A DNA stretch of 64,000 nucleotides from Streptomyces scopuliridis RB72 (GTDB lineage Bacteria; Actinomycetota; Actinomycetes; Streptomycetales; Streptomycetaceae), in contig NZ_JOEI01000018.1 in NCBI RefSeq assembly GCF_000718095.1, forward strand, positions 1 to 64,000. The letters run 5' to 3'. Under the pieces are notes generated by a model that worked only from the letters and a program-made list of their open reading frames with translations, did no database searches and had not been told where the DNA came from. Each line of letters starts with the position of its first letter. Positions within the stretch are counted from its first letter, which is position 1. Position numbers and translations under genes: made by a program. Of the stretch, positions 17,552 to 27,978 are shown piece after piece.

Positions 17552-18982
17552 GTGATCGCCCTCTCTCTCGCCGAGATCGCCGCCATCGTCGGCGGGCAGC
17601 CGCACGACATACCGGATCCGGCCGTCCGTGTCACCGGATCCGTCGTCTACGACTCCCGCGCGGTGGAGACCGGCAGCCTGTTCGCCGCCTTCGCCGGGGA
17701 GCGCGTCGACGGCCACGACTACGCGCGGCGTGCCGTCGAGGCGGGCGCTGTGGCCGTACTGGCCACCCGCCCCGTCGGTGTGCCCGCGATCGTCGTGGAC
17801 GACGTCGTACGCGCCCTCGGCGCCCTCGCCCGTACCGTCGTGGAGCGCCTCGGCGCCACCGCCGTCGCGCTGACCGGCTCGGCCGGCAAGACCAGCACCA
17901 AGGACCTCATCGCCCAGCTGCTCCAGCGCAGCGCGCCCACGGTCTGGCCGGAGGGCAATCTCAACAATGAGATCGGCCTGCCGGTGACCGCCCTGCGGGC
18001 CGTCGAGGACACCCGCTATCTCGTCCTCGAAATGGGCGCGCGCTACATCGGCGACATCCGCTACCTCACCGGACTCGTCCCGCCCCGGATCGGCCTCGTA
18101 CTGAACGTCGGCACCGCCCACATCGGCGAGTTCGGCGGCCGGGAGCAGATCGCCCAGGCCAAGGGGGAACTGGTCGAGTCCCTGCCGTCCGCGGCCGAGG
18201 GCGGGGTGGCGGTGCTCAACGCCGACGACCCGCTCGTCCGCGCGATGGTCACCCGCACCAAGGCCCGTACCGTCCTGTTCGGAGAGTCAGACGAAGCAGA
18301 CGTACGGGCAGAGAACGTCCGCCTCACCGAGACCGGACAGCCCGCTTTCCGGCTTCGAACACCCTCCGGGTGCAGCGACGTGACGCTGCGGCTGTACGGT
18401 GAGCACCACGTGTCGAACGCGCTCGCCGCGGCCGCCGTCGCCCATGAGTTGGGCATGTCCGTCGACGAGATCGCCGTGGCGCTCTCCGAGGCGGGAACCC
18501 TCTCCCGCTGGCGTATGGAGGTCACCGAGCGCTCGGACGGCGTGACGATCGTCAACGACGCCTACAACGCGAACCCGGAATCCATGAGAGCGGCGCTCCG
18601 CGCGCTGGTCGCCATGGGTGGTGCCTCACGGGCCACGGGGGGCCGTACGTGGGCGGTGCTCGGCCCGATGGCCGAGCTGGGTGACGAATCGCTCGCCGAG
18701 CACGACGCGGTCGGACGGCTCGCCGTCCGGCTCAACGTCAGCAAGCTCGTGGCAGTCGGGGGCAGGGAAGCGTCCTGGCTGCAACTGGGCGCTTACAACG
18801 AGGGTTCGTGGGGTGAGGAGTCGGTGCACGTGTCCGACGCGCAGGCGGCGGTCGACCTGTTGCGCAGTGAACTGCGTCCGGGAGACGTCGTGCTGGTGAA
18901 GGCTTCGAGGTCGGTCGGTCTTGAGCGAGTCGCCGAGGCACTGATCGAGAACGCCACCGAGGGCGAGGTCGCCGGCCGATGA
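17552..18982 (+). CDS. murF: UDP-MurNAc-pentapeptide synthetase MurF
   Basis: MurF adds D-Ala-D-Ala to the UDP-MurNAc-tripeptide, completing the cytoplasmic precursor. The 476-aa product contains the Mur-ligase P-loop [14 protein letters not shown], the [15 protein letters not shown] motif typical of Mur[24 protein letters not shown] and [11 protein letters not shown]. The GTG at 17552 lies 4 bases after the murE stop. Its own stop overlaps the ATG of mraY. Confidence 0.95.
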   Translation: MIALSLAEIAAIVGGQPHDIPDPAVRVTGSVVYDSRAVETGSLFAAFAGERVDGHDYARRAVEAGAVAVLATRPVGVPAIVVDDVVRALGALARTVVERLGATAVALTGSAGKTSTKDLIAQLLQRSAPTVWPEGNLNNEIGLPVTALRAVEDTRYLVLEMGARYIGDIRYLTGLVPPRIGLVLNVGTAHIGEFGGREQIAQAKGELVESLPSAAEGGVAVLNADDPLVRAMVTRTKARTVLFGESDEADVRAENVRLTETGQPAFRLRTPSGCSDVTLRLYGEHHVSNALAAAAVAHELGMSVDEIAVALSEAGTLSRWRMEVTERSDGVTIVNDAYNANPESMRAALRALVAMGGASRATGGRTWAVLGPMAELGDESLAEHDAVGRLAVRLNVSKLVAVGGREASWLQLGAYNEGSWGEESVHVSDAQAAVDLLRSELRPGDVVLVKASRSVGLERVAEALIENATEGEVAGR

Positions 18983-20049
18983 GGCAGATCCTCTTCGCGG
19001 GAGCCATCGGGCTCTTCCTGACCCTGATCGGCACCCCGCTGCTGATCAAGCTCCTGGCCCGCAAGGGATACGGGCAGTTCATCCGGGACGACGGCCCGCG
19101 CACGCACGGCAGCAAGAAGGGCACGCCCACGATGGGCGGCATCGCCTTCATCCTGGCCACGCTCATCGCCTACGCCCTGGCGAAGGTGATCACCGGCGAG
19201 GACCCGACCTTCTCGGGTGTGCTGGTGCTGTTCCTGATGGCCGGGATGGGGCTCGTCGGGTTCCTCGACGACTACATCAAGATCGTGAAGCAGCGGTCGC
19301 TCGGCCTGCGGGCCAAGGCGAAGATGGCCGGCCAGCTGATCGTCGGTATCGCCTTCGCGGTGCTGTCGCTCCAGTTCGCCGACTACCGCGGCAACACCCC
19401 CGCCTCCACCAAGCTGTCGTTCGTCACGGACTTCGGCTGGTCGATCGGCCCGGTGCTGTTCGTGGTCTGGGCGCTGTTCATGATTCTCGCGATGTCCAAC
19501 GGTGTGAACCTGACGGACGGTCTCGACGGTCTCGCCACCGGCGCCTCGGTGATGGTCTTCGGCGCGTACACCTTCATCGGGCTGTGGCAGTTCCAGGAGT
19601 CGTGCGCCAACGCGACGACCCTGACCAACCCCAACGCCTGTTTCGAGGTACGGGATCCGCTGGACCTCGCGGTCGTCGCCTCGGCGCTGATGGGCTCCTG
19701 CTTCGGCTTCCTGTGGTGGAACACCTCACCGGCCAAGATCTTCATGGGGGACACCGGCTCGCTCGCGCTCGGCGGCGCGCTCGCCGGTCTGGCGATCTGC
19801 TCCCGTACGGAGTTCCTGATGGCCATCCTGGGCGGCCTCTTCGTGATGATCACCATGTCCGTGGTCATCCAGGTCGGTTCGTTCAAGATGACCGGCAAGC
19901 GCGTCTTCCGGATGGCACCGCTCCAGCACCACTTCGAACTCAAGGGGTGGTCCGAAGTCCTTGTGGTGGTCCGCTTCTGGATCATTCAGGGCATGTGCGT
20001 CATCGTGGGTCTGGGGCTCTTCTACGCGGGCTGGGCGGCCGAGAAGTGA
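18979..20049 (+). CDS. mraY: Phospho-MurNAc-pentapeptide translocase MraY
   Basis: MraY transfers phospho-MurNAc-pentapeptide to undecaprenyl phosphate, making lipid I at the inner face of the membrane. The 356-aa product has about ten membrane segments and the family motifs [27 protein letters not shown] (the Asp-Asp pair), [10 protein letters not shown] and the cytoplasmic [12 protein letters not shown] and [11 protein letters not shown] histidine motif. Length is typical. It overlaps murF upstream and murD downstream by 4 bases each. Confidence 0.96.
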   Translation: MRQILFAGAIGLFLTLIGTPLLIKLLARKGYGQFIRDDGPRTHGSKKGTPTMGGIAFILATLIAYALAKVITGEDPTFSGVLVLFLMAGMGLVGFLDDYIKIVKQRSLGLRAKAKMAGQLIVGIAFAVLSLQFADYRGNTPASTKLSFVTDFGWSIGPVLFVVWALFMILAMSNGVNLTDGLDGLATGASVMVFGAYTFIGLWQFQESCANATTLTNPNACFEVRDPLDLAVVASALMGSCFGFLWWNTSPAKIFMGDTGSLALGGALAGLAICSRTEFLMAILGGLFVMITMSVVIQVGSFKMTGKRVFRMAPLQHHFELKGWSEVLVVVRFWIIQGMCVIVGLGLFYAGWAAEK

Positions 20050-21455
20050 ACTGGCAGGGCAAGCGGGTCACCGTCGCGGGTCTCGGGGTCTCCGGGATCC
20101 CGGCGGCCCGGGTGCTGCGCGGACTGGGCGCGGAGGTCACCGTCGTCAACGACGGCGACGACGAGCGGGCCCGCGCCCAGGCCGCCGAGCTGGAGAAGCT
20201 GGGGGTCACCGTCCGCCTCGGCGACGGGGCGACCCTCCCCGACGGCACCGAGCTCGTCGTCACGGCCCCCGGCTGGAAGCCGGACAAGCCGCTCTTCCTG
20301 GCCGCCGAGGCGGCCGGGGTGGAGATCTGGGGCGATGTCGAGCTGGCCTGGCGGCTGCGCGGGCCCGGCGCGGCCCCCTGGCTCGCCGTCACCGGCACCA
20401 ACGGCAAGACGACGACCGTCAGGATGCTCGCCTCGATCCTGGCCGCCGCGGGGCTGCGTACGGCCGCCGTCGGCAATATCGGCGTCTCGCTGCTGGACGC
20501 GGTCACCGGCGAGGAGACGTACGACGTACTCGCCGTCGAGCTGTCCAGCTACCAGCTGCACTGGGCGCCCAGCCTGCGCGCCCACTCCGGCGCCGTGCTC
20601 AACCTCGCTCCCGACCATCTGGACTGGCACGGCTCCATGGCGGCGTACGCGGCCGACAAGGGCCGGATCTACGAGGGCAACAGCGTCGCCTGCGTCTACA
20701 ACGTGGCCGACCCGGCCACCGAGGACCTGGTGCGCGCGGCCGACGTCGAGGAGGGCTGCCGCGCGATCGGCTTCACCCTCGGCACCCCGGGACCGTCCCA
20801 ACTCGGCGTCGTGGACGGCATCCTGGTCGACCGCGCCTTCGTCGAGAACCGCCGGGAGCAGGCCCAGGAACTCGCCCACGTCTCCGACGTCAACCCGCCC
20901 GTCCCGCACAACATCGCCAACGCGCTCGCCGCCGCGGCGCTGGCGCGCGCGTACGGTGTCGAGCCGGCCGCCGTACGTGACGGACTGCGCGCCTTCCGCC
21001 CCGACCCGCACCGGATCGAACGCGTCGCGGAGATCGCCGGCGTCACGTACATCGACGACTCCAAGGCCACCAACACCCATGCCGCGGAGGCGTCGCTCGC
21101 GGCGTACGACCCGATCGTCTGGATCGCGGGCGGTCTCGCCAAGGGCGCGACCTTCGACGAACTCGTCGGGGCGTCCGCGAAGCGGCTGCGCGGTGTGGTC
21201 CTGATCGGCAAGGACCGCGCGCTCATCCGGGAAGCCCTCGCGCGACACGCCCCCGAAGTCCCGGTCGTGGACCTCGACCGGACCGACACTGGGGCGATGT
21301 CGGCCGCGGTCCGCGAAGCGGCACGGCTCGCGCAGCCGGGGGACACGGTACTGATGGCCCCGGCCTGTGCCTCGATGGACATGTTCGTCAACTACAACAA
21401 GCGGGGCGAGGCGTTCGCGGACGCGGTACACGCCCTCGCCGCCGAGCACGCCTGA
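20046..21455 (+). CDS. murD: UDP-MurNAc-L-Ala-D-Glu ligase MurD
   Basis: MurD adds D-glutamate to UDP-MurNAc-L-alanine. The 469-aa product begins with a Rossmann-like UMP-binding domain ([17 protein letters not shown]), continues with the ATP-binding [36 protein letters not shown] and the C-terminal FRPDPHRIE and [10 protein letters not shown] motifs. GTG 20046 overlaps the mraY stop. It is separated from ftsW by 79 bases without an evident terminator. Confidence 0.96.
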   Translation: MNWQGKRVTVAGLGVSGIPAARVLRGLGAEVTVVNDGDDERARAQAAELEKLGVTVRLGDGATLPDGTELVVTAPGWKPDKPLFLAAEAAGVEIWGDVELAWRLRGPGAAPWLAVTGTNGKTTTVRMLASILAAAGLRTAAVGNIGVSLLDAVTGEETYDVLAVELSSYQLHWAPSLRAHSGAVLNLAPDHLDWHGSMAAYAADKGRIYEGNSVACVYNVADPATEDLVRAADVEEGCRAIGFTLGTPGPSQLGVVDGILVDRAFVENRREQAQELAHVSDVNPPVPHNIANALAAAALARAYGVEPAAVRDGLRAFRPDPHRIERVAEIAGVTYIDDSKATNTHAAEASLAAYDPIVWIAGGLAKGATFDELVGASAKRLRGVVLIGKDRALIREALARHAPEVPVVDLDRTDTGAMSAAVREAARLAQPGDTVLMAPACASMDMFVNYNKRGEAFADAVHALAAEHA

Positions 21456-21534
21456 CCGGTGTCGCAGCAGCAGGCCGCAGCCCACTGACCACTCGCGCCA
21501 GCCGCGCCAGGCACGACTGGAGGGGACAGCGACG

Positions 21535-23046
21535 ATGGCGGCCGACGACACCGCGGACCGAGATCCGCGGCCCGCGCCGGGGCCCGTCCGGCGCGGCTGG
21601 GGCTTCCTGGGCGCGCTTCAGGGCGCTCCCGTTCTCGCGGGGGCGCCCGGTGGTGTGAAGGCCCCCGAGGAGAGCGCGCACGCCGGTGCGGGCGCCCGCG
21701 CGGGGCGCCTGGCAGGGCTCCTGCTGCGCGGCCGGGCCGCCGGAGCCGCCGTACGCCGTACGCCCGCCGCCCGGCGCGGAGGCGGCAGGAGCGGCACACC
21801 CCGGCGGCCGCGCGGCGGACCCCGGCGCTTCTACGAGCGGATGCGGCGCGCCTGGGACCGGCCGCTCACCGCGTACTACCTGATCCTCGGCAGCGGTCTG
21901 CTGATCACCGTGCTCGGTCTGGTGATGGTCTACTCCGCGTCGATGATCTACGCGCTCCAGCTGTCGCTGCCCGCCACGTACTTCTTCCGCAAGCAGTTCC
22001 TCGCGGTCGTCCTCGGCACCGGCCTGCTGCTGCTCGCCTCCCGCATGCCGATCAAGCTCAACCGCGCGCTCTCGTACCCGCTGCTGGTCGGTACGGTCTT
22101 CCTGATGGTGCTCGTCCAGGTCCCGGGGATAGGGCGTGCCGTCAACGGCAACCAGAACTGGATCTATCTGGGCGGCCCGTTCCAGCTCCAGCCCAGCGAG
22201 TTCGGCAAACTGGCGCTGATCCTCTGGGGCGCCGATCTGCTCGCCCGTAAACAGGACAAGCGGCTGCTGACCCAGTGGAAACACCTGCTGGTGCCGTTCG
22301 TCCCGGTCGCCCTGATGCTGCTCGGACTGATCATGCTCGGCGGCGACATGGGGACCGCGATCATTCTCACGGCGATCCTCTTCGGGCTGCTCTGGCTGGC
22401 GGGCGCCCCCACCCGGCTCTTCGCCGGGGTGCTGGCCGTCGCCGGGCTGATCGGCTTCGCGCTGATCAAGACCAGCGAGAACCGGCTGTCGCGGTTCTCC
22501 TGCGTCGGCGCGATCGATCTGGGCCCGGACGGGGAGTGCTGGCAGGCGGTCCACGGGATCTACGCGCTGGCCTCCGGCGGATGGTTCGGTTCAGGCCTCG
22601 GCGCGAGTGTGGAAAAGTGGGGTCAACTGCCCGAACCGCACACCGACTTCATTTTCGCCATCACCGGGGAGGAACTGGGTCTGGCGGGGACGCTGTCGGT
22701 ACTCGCACTGTTCGCGGCTCTAGGCTATGCGGGTATCCGCGTGGCCGGACGCACGGAGGATCCCTTCGTGAGGTACGCCGCGGGAGGTGTGACCACCTGG
22801 ATCACGGTGCAGGCCGTGATCAACATTGGTGCGGTGCTCGGCCTGCTGCCGATCGCCGGAGTCCCGCTCCCGCTGTTCTCCTACGGAGGGTCGGCCCTGC
22901 TGCCGACCATGTTCGCTATCGGGCTGCTGATCGCGTTCGCGCGAGAGGATCCCGCCGCGAAAGCGGCCCTGGCCATGCGACGGCCCGGGGTGAGATGGAA
23001 GACGATGAGACGGCGCGTCAAGAAGCGTCCGTCCGGAGAGCGGTGA
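21535..23046 (+). CDS. ftsW: Septal peptidoglycan glycosyltransferase FtsW (SEDS)
   Basis: FtsW polymerises lipid II into glycan strands together with FtsI. The 503-aa product has about ten membrane segments after residue 110 and the SEDS motifs LGGPFQLQPSEFGKLALI, GTAIILTAILFGLLW, ITGEELGLAG and GVPLPLFSYGGSALLPTM. The first 100 or so residues form a Gly/Arg/Pro-rich cytoplasmic extension, far longer than in E. coli FtsW. The ATG at 21535 is preceded by GGAGGGG. An FtsI partner is encoded upstream in the same cluster. Confidence 0.95.
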   Translation: MAADDTADRDPRPAPGPVRRGWGFLGALQGAPVLAGAPGGVKAPEESAHAGAGARAGRLAGLLLRGRAAGAAVRRTPAARRGGGRSGTPRRPRGGPRRFYERMRRAWDRPLTAYYLILGSGLLITVLGLVMVYSASMIYALQLSLPATYFFRKQFLAVVLGTGLLLLASRMPIKLNRALSYPLLVGTVFLMVLVQVPGIGRAVNGNQNWIYLGGPFQLQPSEFGKLALILWGADLLARKQDKRLLTQWKHLLVPFVPVALMLLGLIMLGGDMGTAIILTAILFGLLWLAGAPTRLFAGVLAVAGLIGFALIKTSENRLSRFSCVGAIDLGPDGECWQAVHGIYALASGGWFGSGLGASVEKWGQLPEPHTDFIFAITGEELGLAGTLSVLALFAALGYAGIRVAGRTEDPFVRYAAGGVTTWITVQAVINIGAVLGLLPIAGVPLPLFSYGGSALLPTMFAIGLLIAFAREDPAAKAALAMRRPGVRWKTMRRRVKKRPSGER

Positions 23047-23052
23047 ATTTCG

Positions 23053-24147
23053 GTGCATGTCGTACTCGCCGGTGGGGGGACCGCCGGCCACATCGAGCCC
23101 GCGCTCGCCCTCGCGGACGCCCTGCGCAGGCAGGACCCCACCGTGGGGATCACGGCCCTCGGCACGGAGCGCGGACTGGAGACCAGGCTCGTACCGGAGC
23201 GGGGGTACGAGCTGGGGCTGATCCCCGCCGTACCGCTGCCGCGCAAACCCACGCCCGAACTGATCACCGTCCCCGGGCGGCTGCGCGGCACGATCAAGGC
23301 CGCCGAGCAGATCCTGGAGCGCACCAAGGCGGACTGTGTGGTGGGCTTCGGCGGCTATGTCGCGCTGCCCGGCTATCTGGCCGCCAAACGGCTCGGGGTG
23401 CCGATCATCGTCCATGAGGCCAACGCCAGGCCGGGACTGGCCAACAAGATCGGCTCGCGGTACGCGGCCGGTGTGGCCGTCTCCACCCCGGACAGCAAGC
23501 TGCGCGGCGCCCGCTACATCGGCATCCCGCTGCGCCGCACCATCGCCACCCTCGACCGCGCTCGCGTACGCCCCGAGGCGCGCGCGGCGTTCGGGCTCGA
23601 CCCCAATCTGCCGACGCTGCTCGTCTCCGGCGGCTCGCAGGGCGCGCGCCGGCTCAACGAGGTGATCCAGCAGATCGCTCCGGTGCTCCAGCGCTCCGGA
23701 ATCCAGATCCTGCACGCGGTCGGTCCGAAGAATGAAATGCCGCGCGTGGACAACATGCCCGGAATGCCGCCTTATATCCCGGTACCGTATGTGGACCGGA
23801 TGGACCTCGCGTACGCCGCGGCCGACATGATGCTCTGCCGCGCGGGCGCGATGACCGTCGCCGAACTCTCCGCCGTCGGACTGCCGGCCGCCTATGTACC
23901 GCTGCCCATCGGCAACGGTGAACAGCGGCTCAACGCCCAGCCGGTGGTGAAGGCCGGCGGTGGACTGCTGGTCGATGACGCCGAACTGACCCCCGAGTGG
24001 GTCCAGAGCCATGTGCTCCCGGTGCTCGCCGATCCGCACCGGCTGTACGAGATGTCCCGCGCGGCCTCCGAGTTCGGCCGTCGGGACGCCGATGATCTGC
24101 TCGTAGGAATGGTGTACGAGGCGATCGCCGCACGCCGCCAGGCGTAG
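23053..24147 (+). CDS. murG: Lipid II synthase MurG
   Basis: MurG adds GlcNAc from UDP-GlcNAc to lipid I, making lipid II. The 364-aa, two-domain GT-B protein starts HVVLAGGGTAGHIEPALALA, holds the second glycine-rich loop VGFGGYVALPGYLA, the acceptor motif HEANARPGLANK, and the UDP-binding LLVSGGSQGARRLNE and CRAGAMTVAELSAVGLPA with PIGNGEQRLNA. GTG 23053 is 6 bases after the ftsW stop. In many bacteria murC would follow; here ftsQ does. Confidence 0.96.
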   Translation: MHVVLAGGGTAGHIEPALALADALRRQDPTVGITALGTERGLETRLVPERGYELGLIPAVPLPRKPTPELITVPGRLRGTIKAAEQILERTKADCVVGFGGYVALPGYLAAKRLGVPIIVHEANARPGLANKIGSRYAAGVAVSTPDSKLRGARYIGIPLRRTIATLDRARVRPEARAAFGLDPNLPTLLVSGGSQGARRLNEVIQQIAPVLQRSGIQILHAVGPKNEMPRVDNMPGMPPYIPVPYVDRMDLAYAAADMMLCRAGAMTVAELSAVGLPAAYVPLPIGNGEQRLNAQPVVKAGGGLLVDDAELTPEWVQSHVLPVLADPHRLYEMSRAASEFGRRDADDLLVGMVYEAIAARRQA

Positions 24148-24169
24148 CGGCGCAAGGAGGCAGGGGAGC

Positions 24170-24973
24170 GTGGCCGGACCGACGACCGCAGAGCGTGGCA
24201 CCCGACCGCGGTCGGAGTCCGGCCGCCCCGACGAGGGGCCGCCGGCCCGCCGGTTCGGGCTCCCCCGTCTCCGCCTCTCTCCCCGTCCGCTGATCGCGCT
24301 CATCGCCGTGGCCCTGCTGGTCGCGGGCGGGATCTGGGCGCTGTACGGCTCCTCGTGGCTGCGGGTGGAGAAGGTGCACACCTCGGGCACGGACGTGCTC
24401 ACGCACACCGAGGTCGAGACCGCAGCCGCCGTGCCGGTCGGGGCGCCGCTGATTTCCGTCGACACGGACGGGATTGAGGCGCGGCTCCGTCAGAAGCTGC
24501 CGCGTATCGATTCGGTCGAGGTGGTCCGTTCATGGCCGAACGGCATCAGGCTGAAAGTGATCGAGCGAAAGCCCGCGCTGCTTCTCGAAAAGGGAGCAAA
24601 GTTCATCGAAGTGGACGCCGGGGGTGTGCGTTTCGCCACGGTCGAGAAGGCGCCCAAGGATGTCCCCCTCCTCGAATTGACGGTGGATCAGTCAGCCGGA
24701 ACGCAACGCTTCGGAACGGAGCGGCTGATGCGCGAAGCGGTACGGGTCCGCGCCGAACTGCCGGAGAAAGTGGCCGGGGACATCAGGGTCGTACGGGTCC
24801 GTTCGTACGACTCGATCTCCCTGGAGCTGACCGGCGGCCGTACGGTGATGTGGGGAAGCGGAGAGGACGGCACGGCCAAGGCGCGTGCGCTCACCGCTCT
24901 CATGAAAGCCGTCCCCAAGGCGGGGCACTTCGATGTGAGCGCACCCACCGCGCCTGCGGCGTCGGGGAGTTGA
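24170..24973 (+). CDS. ftsQ: Divisome protein FtsQ/DivIB
   Basis: FtsQ links early and late divisome proteins. The 267-aa product has a basic cytoplasmic N-terminus (about 1-40), one membrane segment (LIALIAVALLVAGGIWAL), a POTRA domain beginning LRVEKVHTSGTDVLTHTEV with the RLRQKLPRIDSVEVVRSWPN segment, and the FtsQ domain. GTG 24170 has AAGGAGG upstream. It is followed by a 276-base control region ahead of ftsZ. Confidence 0.93.
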   Translation: MAGPTTAERGTRPRSESGRPDEGPPARRFGLPRLRLSPRPLIALIAVALLVAGGIWALYGSSWLRVEKVHTSGTDVLTHTEVETAAAVPVGAPLISVDTDGIEARLRQKLPRIDSVEVVRSWPNGIRLKVIERKPALLLEKGAKFIEVDAGGVRFATVEKAPKDVPLLELTVDQSAGTQRFGTERLMREAVRVRAELPEKVAGDIRVVRVRSYDSISLELTGGRTVMWGSGEDGTAKARALTALMKAVPKAGHFDVSAPTAPAASGS

Positions 24974-24982
24974 CGGGCATAT

Positions 24983-24996
24983 GTGCTGGCCAGCAC
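24983..24996. promoter_or_regulatory. Perfect 14-bp palindrome between ftsQ and ftsZ
   Basis: GTGCTGGCCAGCAC is a perfect palindrome starting 10 bases after the ftsQ stop. It is too compact to be a convincing terminator and may be a protein-binding site in the ftsZ control region. No known regulator is assigned. Confidence 0.4.
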
Positions 24997-25021
24997 CCTG
25001 GTTGGTCAGCGCTATGGGTGA

Positions 25022-25034
25022 TCACATAGGGTGA
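25022..25034 (+). promoter_or_regulatory. BldD-box-like site in the ftsZ control region
   Basis: TCACATAGGGTGA matches the BldD consensus tnACnC(A/T)GnGTnA at every fixed position but one (T for C). BldD is the c-di-GMP-dependent repressor of streptomycete sporulation genes, and ftsZ is one of its known targets. The match overlaps a possible -10 element TAGGGT at 25027-25032, a position fit for repression. Binding here is inferred. Confidence 0.6.
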
Positions 25035-25063
25035 AAAGAAAAACGGGAGGTTCGGCGTGTTCG

Positions 25064-25093
25064 TTGAACGTGCGCCACTTGTCGACTTAGTGT
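25064..25093 (+). promoter_or_regulatory. Probable ftsZ promoter
   Basis: TTGAAC (25064-25069) and TAGTGT (25088-25093) are 18 bases apart, about 155 bases upstream of the ftsZ start. Streptomycete ftsZ is known to have several promoters, one raised during sporulation. Which one this would be cannot be told from sequence alone. Confidence 0.5.
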
Positions 25094-25123
25094 CCTGTTC
25101 GGAAGAGTCCAAGAAGCGGACAC
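25090..25123. promoter_or_regulatory. Paired WhiA-like GACAC motifs upstream of ftsZ
   Basis: The WhiA core GACAC occurs at 25119-25123 on the + strand and in reverse (GTGTC) at 25090-25094, overlapping the putative -10. WhiA with WhiB is known to activate ftsZ at the onset of sporulation septation in Streptomyces. Five-base motifs are common by chance; the paired placement by the promoter is the argument for function. Confidence 0.45.
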
Positions 25124-25249
25124 ACTGGTAACCCTGAACTTCAACGTGAGGGTTTGGGTCGGCGTTTCGGACCGTCCCATCGGCATCAGTCGTCGCGGCG
25201 CCACATCAGCGAAGCGACGACACGTAACTCGAGGCGAGAGGCCTTCGAC

Positions 25250-26461
25250 GTGGCAGCACCGCAGAACTACCTCGCAGTCATCAAGGTCATCGGTGTCGGC
25301 GGCGGTGGTGTCAATGCCATCAACCGAATGATCGAGGTCGGCCTCAAGGGCGTCGAGTTCATCGCGATCAACACCGACGCACAAGCCCTGTTGATGAGCG
25401 ACGCCGACGTCAAGCTCGACGTCGGCCGTGAACTCACCCGCGGCCTCGGCGCCGGAGCCAACCCGGCAGTCGGCCGCAAGGCGGCAGAGGACCACCGCGA
25501 GGAGATCGAGGAGGTCCTCAAGGGGGCCGACATGGTCTTCGTCACCGCCGGCGAGGGTGGCGGCACCGGCACCGGCGGCGCGCCCGTCGTCGCCAATATC
25601 GCCCGCTCGCTGGGCGCCCTCACGATCGGTGTGGTCACCCGCCCGTTCACCTTCGAGGGCCGCCGTCGCGCGAACCAGGCGGAGGACGGCATCGCCGAAC
25701 TCCGCGAAGAGGTCGACACCCTCATCGTCATCCCCAACGACCGGCTGCTGTCCATCTCGGACCGCCAGGTCAGCGTCCTCGACGCGTTCAAGTCCGCGGA
25801 CCAGGTGCTGCTGTCGGGTGTCCAGGGCATCACGGACCTCATCACCACCCCCGGTCTGATCAACCTCGACTTCGCCGACGTCAAGTCCGTGATGTCCGAG
25901 GCGGGCTCCGCGCTCATGGGCATCGGCTCGGCCCGCGGCGACGACCGCGCGGTGGCCGCCGCCGAGATGGCGATCTCCTCGCCGCTCCTCGAAGCGTCCA
26001 TCGACGGCGCCCGCGGTGTCCTGCTCTCCATCTCCGGCGGTTCCGACCTCGGTCTCTTCGAGATCAACGAGGCGGCGCAGCTGGTCAGCGAGGCGGCCCA
26101 CCCCGAGGCCAACATCATCTTCGGCGCCGTCATCGACGACGCCCTGGGCGACGAGGTACGGGTCACCGTGATCGCGGCCGGCTTCGACGGCGGACAGCCG
26201 CCGACCCGGCGCGAGACCGTACTGGGCGCGGGCTCCGCGAAGCGCGACGAGCAGCCGGCGCCCTCCCGGTCCTCGGACACCGGCCGCTCCTCCGGGCTCG
26301 GCACCGTACCGCCGCGCGAGGACGCCCCGGCCAGGCCCGAGCCCGTTCCGGCGGTCAACGAGAAGCCGCTCTCCCCGGTGAGCCCGCCGCAGGTTCCCCC
26401 GGCCCGTCCCTACCAGGACAGCCAGGCCGAGGAGCTGGACGTCCCGGACTTCTTGAAGTGA
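25250..26461 (+). CDS. ftsZ: Tubulin-like division GTPase FtsZ
   Basis: FtsZ polymerises into the Z-ring; in Streptomyces it makes cross-walls and sporulation ladders. The 403-aa product begins [25 protein letters not shown], carries the tubulin signature GGGTGTG at residues 103-109, the T7 synergy segment with [11 protein letters not shown], and a Pro/Ser-rich linker ending in the conserved C-terminal peptide ELDVPDFLK, the site for SepF binding. GTG 25250 follows GAGGCGAGAGG. Its stop overlaps the pgeF start by 4 bases. Confidence 0.98.
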   Translation: MAAPQNYLAVIKVIGVGGGGVNAINRMIEVGLKGVEFIAINTDAQALLMSDADVKLDVGRELTRGLGAGANPAVGRKAAEDHREEIEEVLKGADMVFVTAGEGGGTGTGGAPVVANIARSLGALTIGVVTRPFTFEGRRRANQAEDGIAELREEVDTLIVIPNDRLLSISDRQVSVLDAFKSADQVLLSGVQGITDLITTPGLINLDFADVKSVMSEAGSALMGIGSARGDDRAVAAAEMAISSPLLEASIDGARGVLLSISGGSDLGLFEINEAAQLVSEAAHPEANIIFGAVIDDALGDEVRVTVIAAGFDGGQPPTRRETVLGAGSAKRDEQPAPSRSSDTGRSSGLGTVPPREDAPARPEPVPAVNEKPLSPVSPPQVPPARPYQDSQAEELDVPDFLK

Positions 26462-27186
26462 TACGACAGCACGAAACACGGAGCGGCGCGCACTTCGCCT
26501 TCACCGACCGGTGGGGCGGGGTGAGCGCCGTTCCGTACGCTCAGCTCAATCTCGGCGGCGCGGTCGGCGACGATCCCGGGGCCGTCCGCACCAATCGCGA
26601 ACTCGCCGCGAAGTCCCTGGCGCTCGACCCCGCGCGGGTCGTCTGGATGAACCAGGTGCACGGCCGCGATGTGGCCGTCGTCGATGGACCGTGGACGAGC
26701 GCGGACATCCCGGCCGTCGACGCGATCGTCACGCAGCGGCGCGGACTGGCACTCGCCGTACTCACCGCGGACTGCGTTCCGCTGCTGATGGCCGACCCGG
26801 CCGCCGGGATCGTGGCCGCCGCCCACGCCGGCCGTCCCGGTCTGGTCGCGGGGATCGTACCGGCCGCCGTCGAGGCGATGATCACACTGGGCGCGGAACC
26901 TTCCCGGATCACCGCCCGTACCGGACCGGCCGTCTGCGGTCGCTGTTACGAAGTCCCGGCGCGGATGCGGGACGAGGTCGCCGCCGCCGTGCCGGAGGCC
27001 CACTCCGAGACCAGCTGGTCCACCCCGGCCGTGGATGTCGTCGCCGGGGTCCACGCACAGCTCGACGCGCTCGGGGTGCGGGACCGGCAGCGCTCGGCGG
27101 TCTGCACACTGGAGTCGGACGACCACTATTCGTACCGCCGCGACCGCACCACCGGACGGCTCGCCGGCTATGTCTGGCTGGACTGA
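26458..27186 (+). CDS. pgeF: Multicopper-oxidase-fold purine nucleoside phosphorylase (PgeF/YlmD/YfiH)
   Basis: The 242-aa protein belongs to the LACC1/YfiH family, shown for relatives to have purine nucleoside phosphorylase, adenosine deaminase or peptidoglycan-editing activity. Candidate zinc ligands stand in [10 protein letters not shown] (His), LTADCVPLL (Cys) and AAAHAGRPG (His), followed by [11 protein letters not shown]. The usual AHAGWRG motif reads AHAGRPG here. The gene is translationally coupled to ftsZ by a GTGA overlap, the normal position of ylmD in Gram-positive dcw clusters. Confidence 0.9.
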   Translation: MIRQHETRSGAHFAFTDRWGGVSAVPYAQLNLGGAVGDDPGAVRTNRELAAKSLALDPARVVWMNQVHGRDVAVVDGPWTSADIPAVDAIVTQRRGLALAVLTADCVPLLMADPAAGIVAAAHAGRPGLVAGIVPAAVEAMITLGAEPSRITARTGPAVCGRCYEVPARMRDEVAAAVPEAHSETSWSTPAVDVVAGVHAQLDALGVRDRQRSAVCTLESDDHYSYRRDRTTGRLAGYVWLD

Positions 27187-27193
27187 TAAGCGC

Positions 27194-27913
27194 ATGAAGG
27201 ACCGGAAGACCGAACTCGCCGCGAATCTGGCGAGGGTGGAGGAACGTATCTCCGCCGCCTGCGCCGCCGCCGGGCGCGCGCGGGACGAGGTGACCCTGAT
27301 CGTGGTCACCAAGACCTACCCCGCGAGCGATGTCCGCCTGCTCCATGAACTCGGCGTACGGCACGTCGCCGAGAACCGTGACCAGGATGCCGCGCCCAAG
27401 GCCGCCGCCTGTGCGGATTTGTCGCTGACCTGGCACTTTGTTGGTCAATTGCAGACGAACAAGGTCCGCTCCGTAGCCAGTTACGCCGAAGTCGTGCAGT
27501 CTGTCGACCGGATCAAGCTCGTTTCCGCGCTCTCCGCCGCGGCGGTGCGCGCGGAGCGTGAGCTGACCTGTCTGATTCAGGTCGCCCTCGACGCCGAGTC
27601 CGGTGAACGCGGTGCGCGGGGCGGCACGGCACCCGACGGAATTGAGGAGTTGGCCACAGCGGTGGCCGGTTCACCAGGACTGCGGCTCGGCGGTCTGATG
27701 ACCGTGGCGCCGCTCGCCGGACCGTACGCGGGACGGCAACAGGCGGCGTTCGAGCGGCTGCTGGAATTCTCATCCCGCCTGCGCGCGGACCATCCGGCTG
27801 CGAACATGGTCTCAGCAGGGATGAGTGCGGACCTTGAGGACGCTGTGAAGGCCGGTGCGACACATGTACGCGTCGGTACGGCGGTACTCGGAGTCCGACC
27901 CAGCCTCGGGTAA
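27194..27913 (+). CDS. ylmE: YggS/YlmE-family PLP homeostasis protein
   Basis: The 239-aa protein binds pyridoxal phosphate and keeps its level in balance without a known catalytic reaction. The Schiff-base lysine is in LIVVTKTYPASD, and the barrel motifs AENRDQDA, WHFVGQLQTNKVR, LGGLMTVAP and VSAGMSADLEDAVKAGATHVRVGTAVLG follow in the usual order. It starts 7 bases after pgeF with only a weak ribosome site, so translation may depend on the upstream gene. The position between pgeF and sepF is conserved. Confidence 0.92.
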   Translation: MKDRKTELAANLARVEERISAACAAAGRARDEVTLIVVTKTYPASDVRLLHELGVRHVAENRDQDAAPKAAACADLSLTWHFVGQLQTNKVRSVASYAEVVQSVDRIKLVSALSAAAVRAERELTCLIQVALDAESGERGARGGTAPDGIEELATAVAGSPGLRLGGLMTVAPLAGPYAGRQQAAFERLLEFSSRLRADHPAANMVSAGMSADLEDAVKAGATHVRVGTAVLGVRPSLG

Positions 27914-27978
27914 CGTCGCGAAGCAAGTCGGACCACAGCAGAAAATATGGTCATTTCGCCAAAAAGCGGACAGACCTA

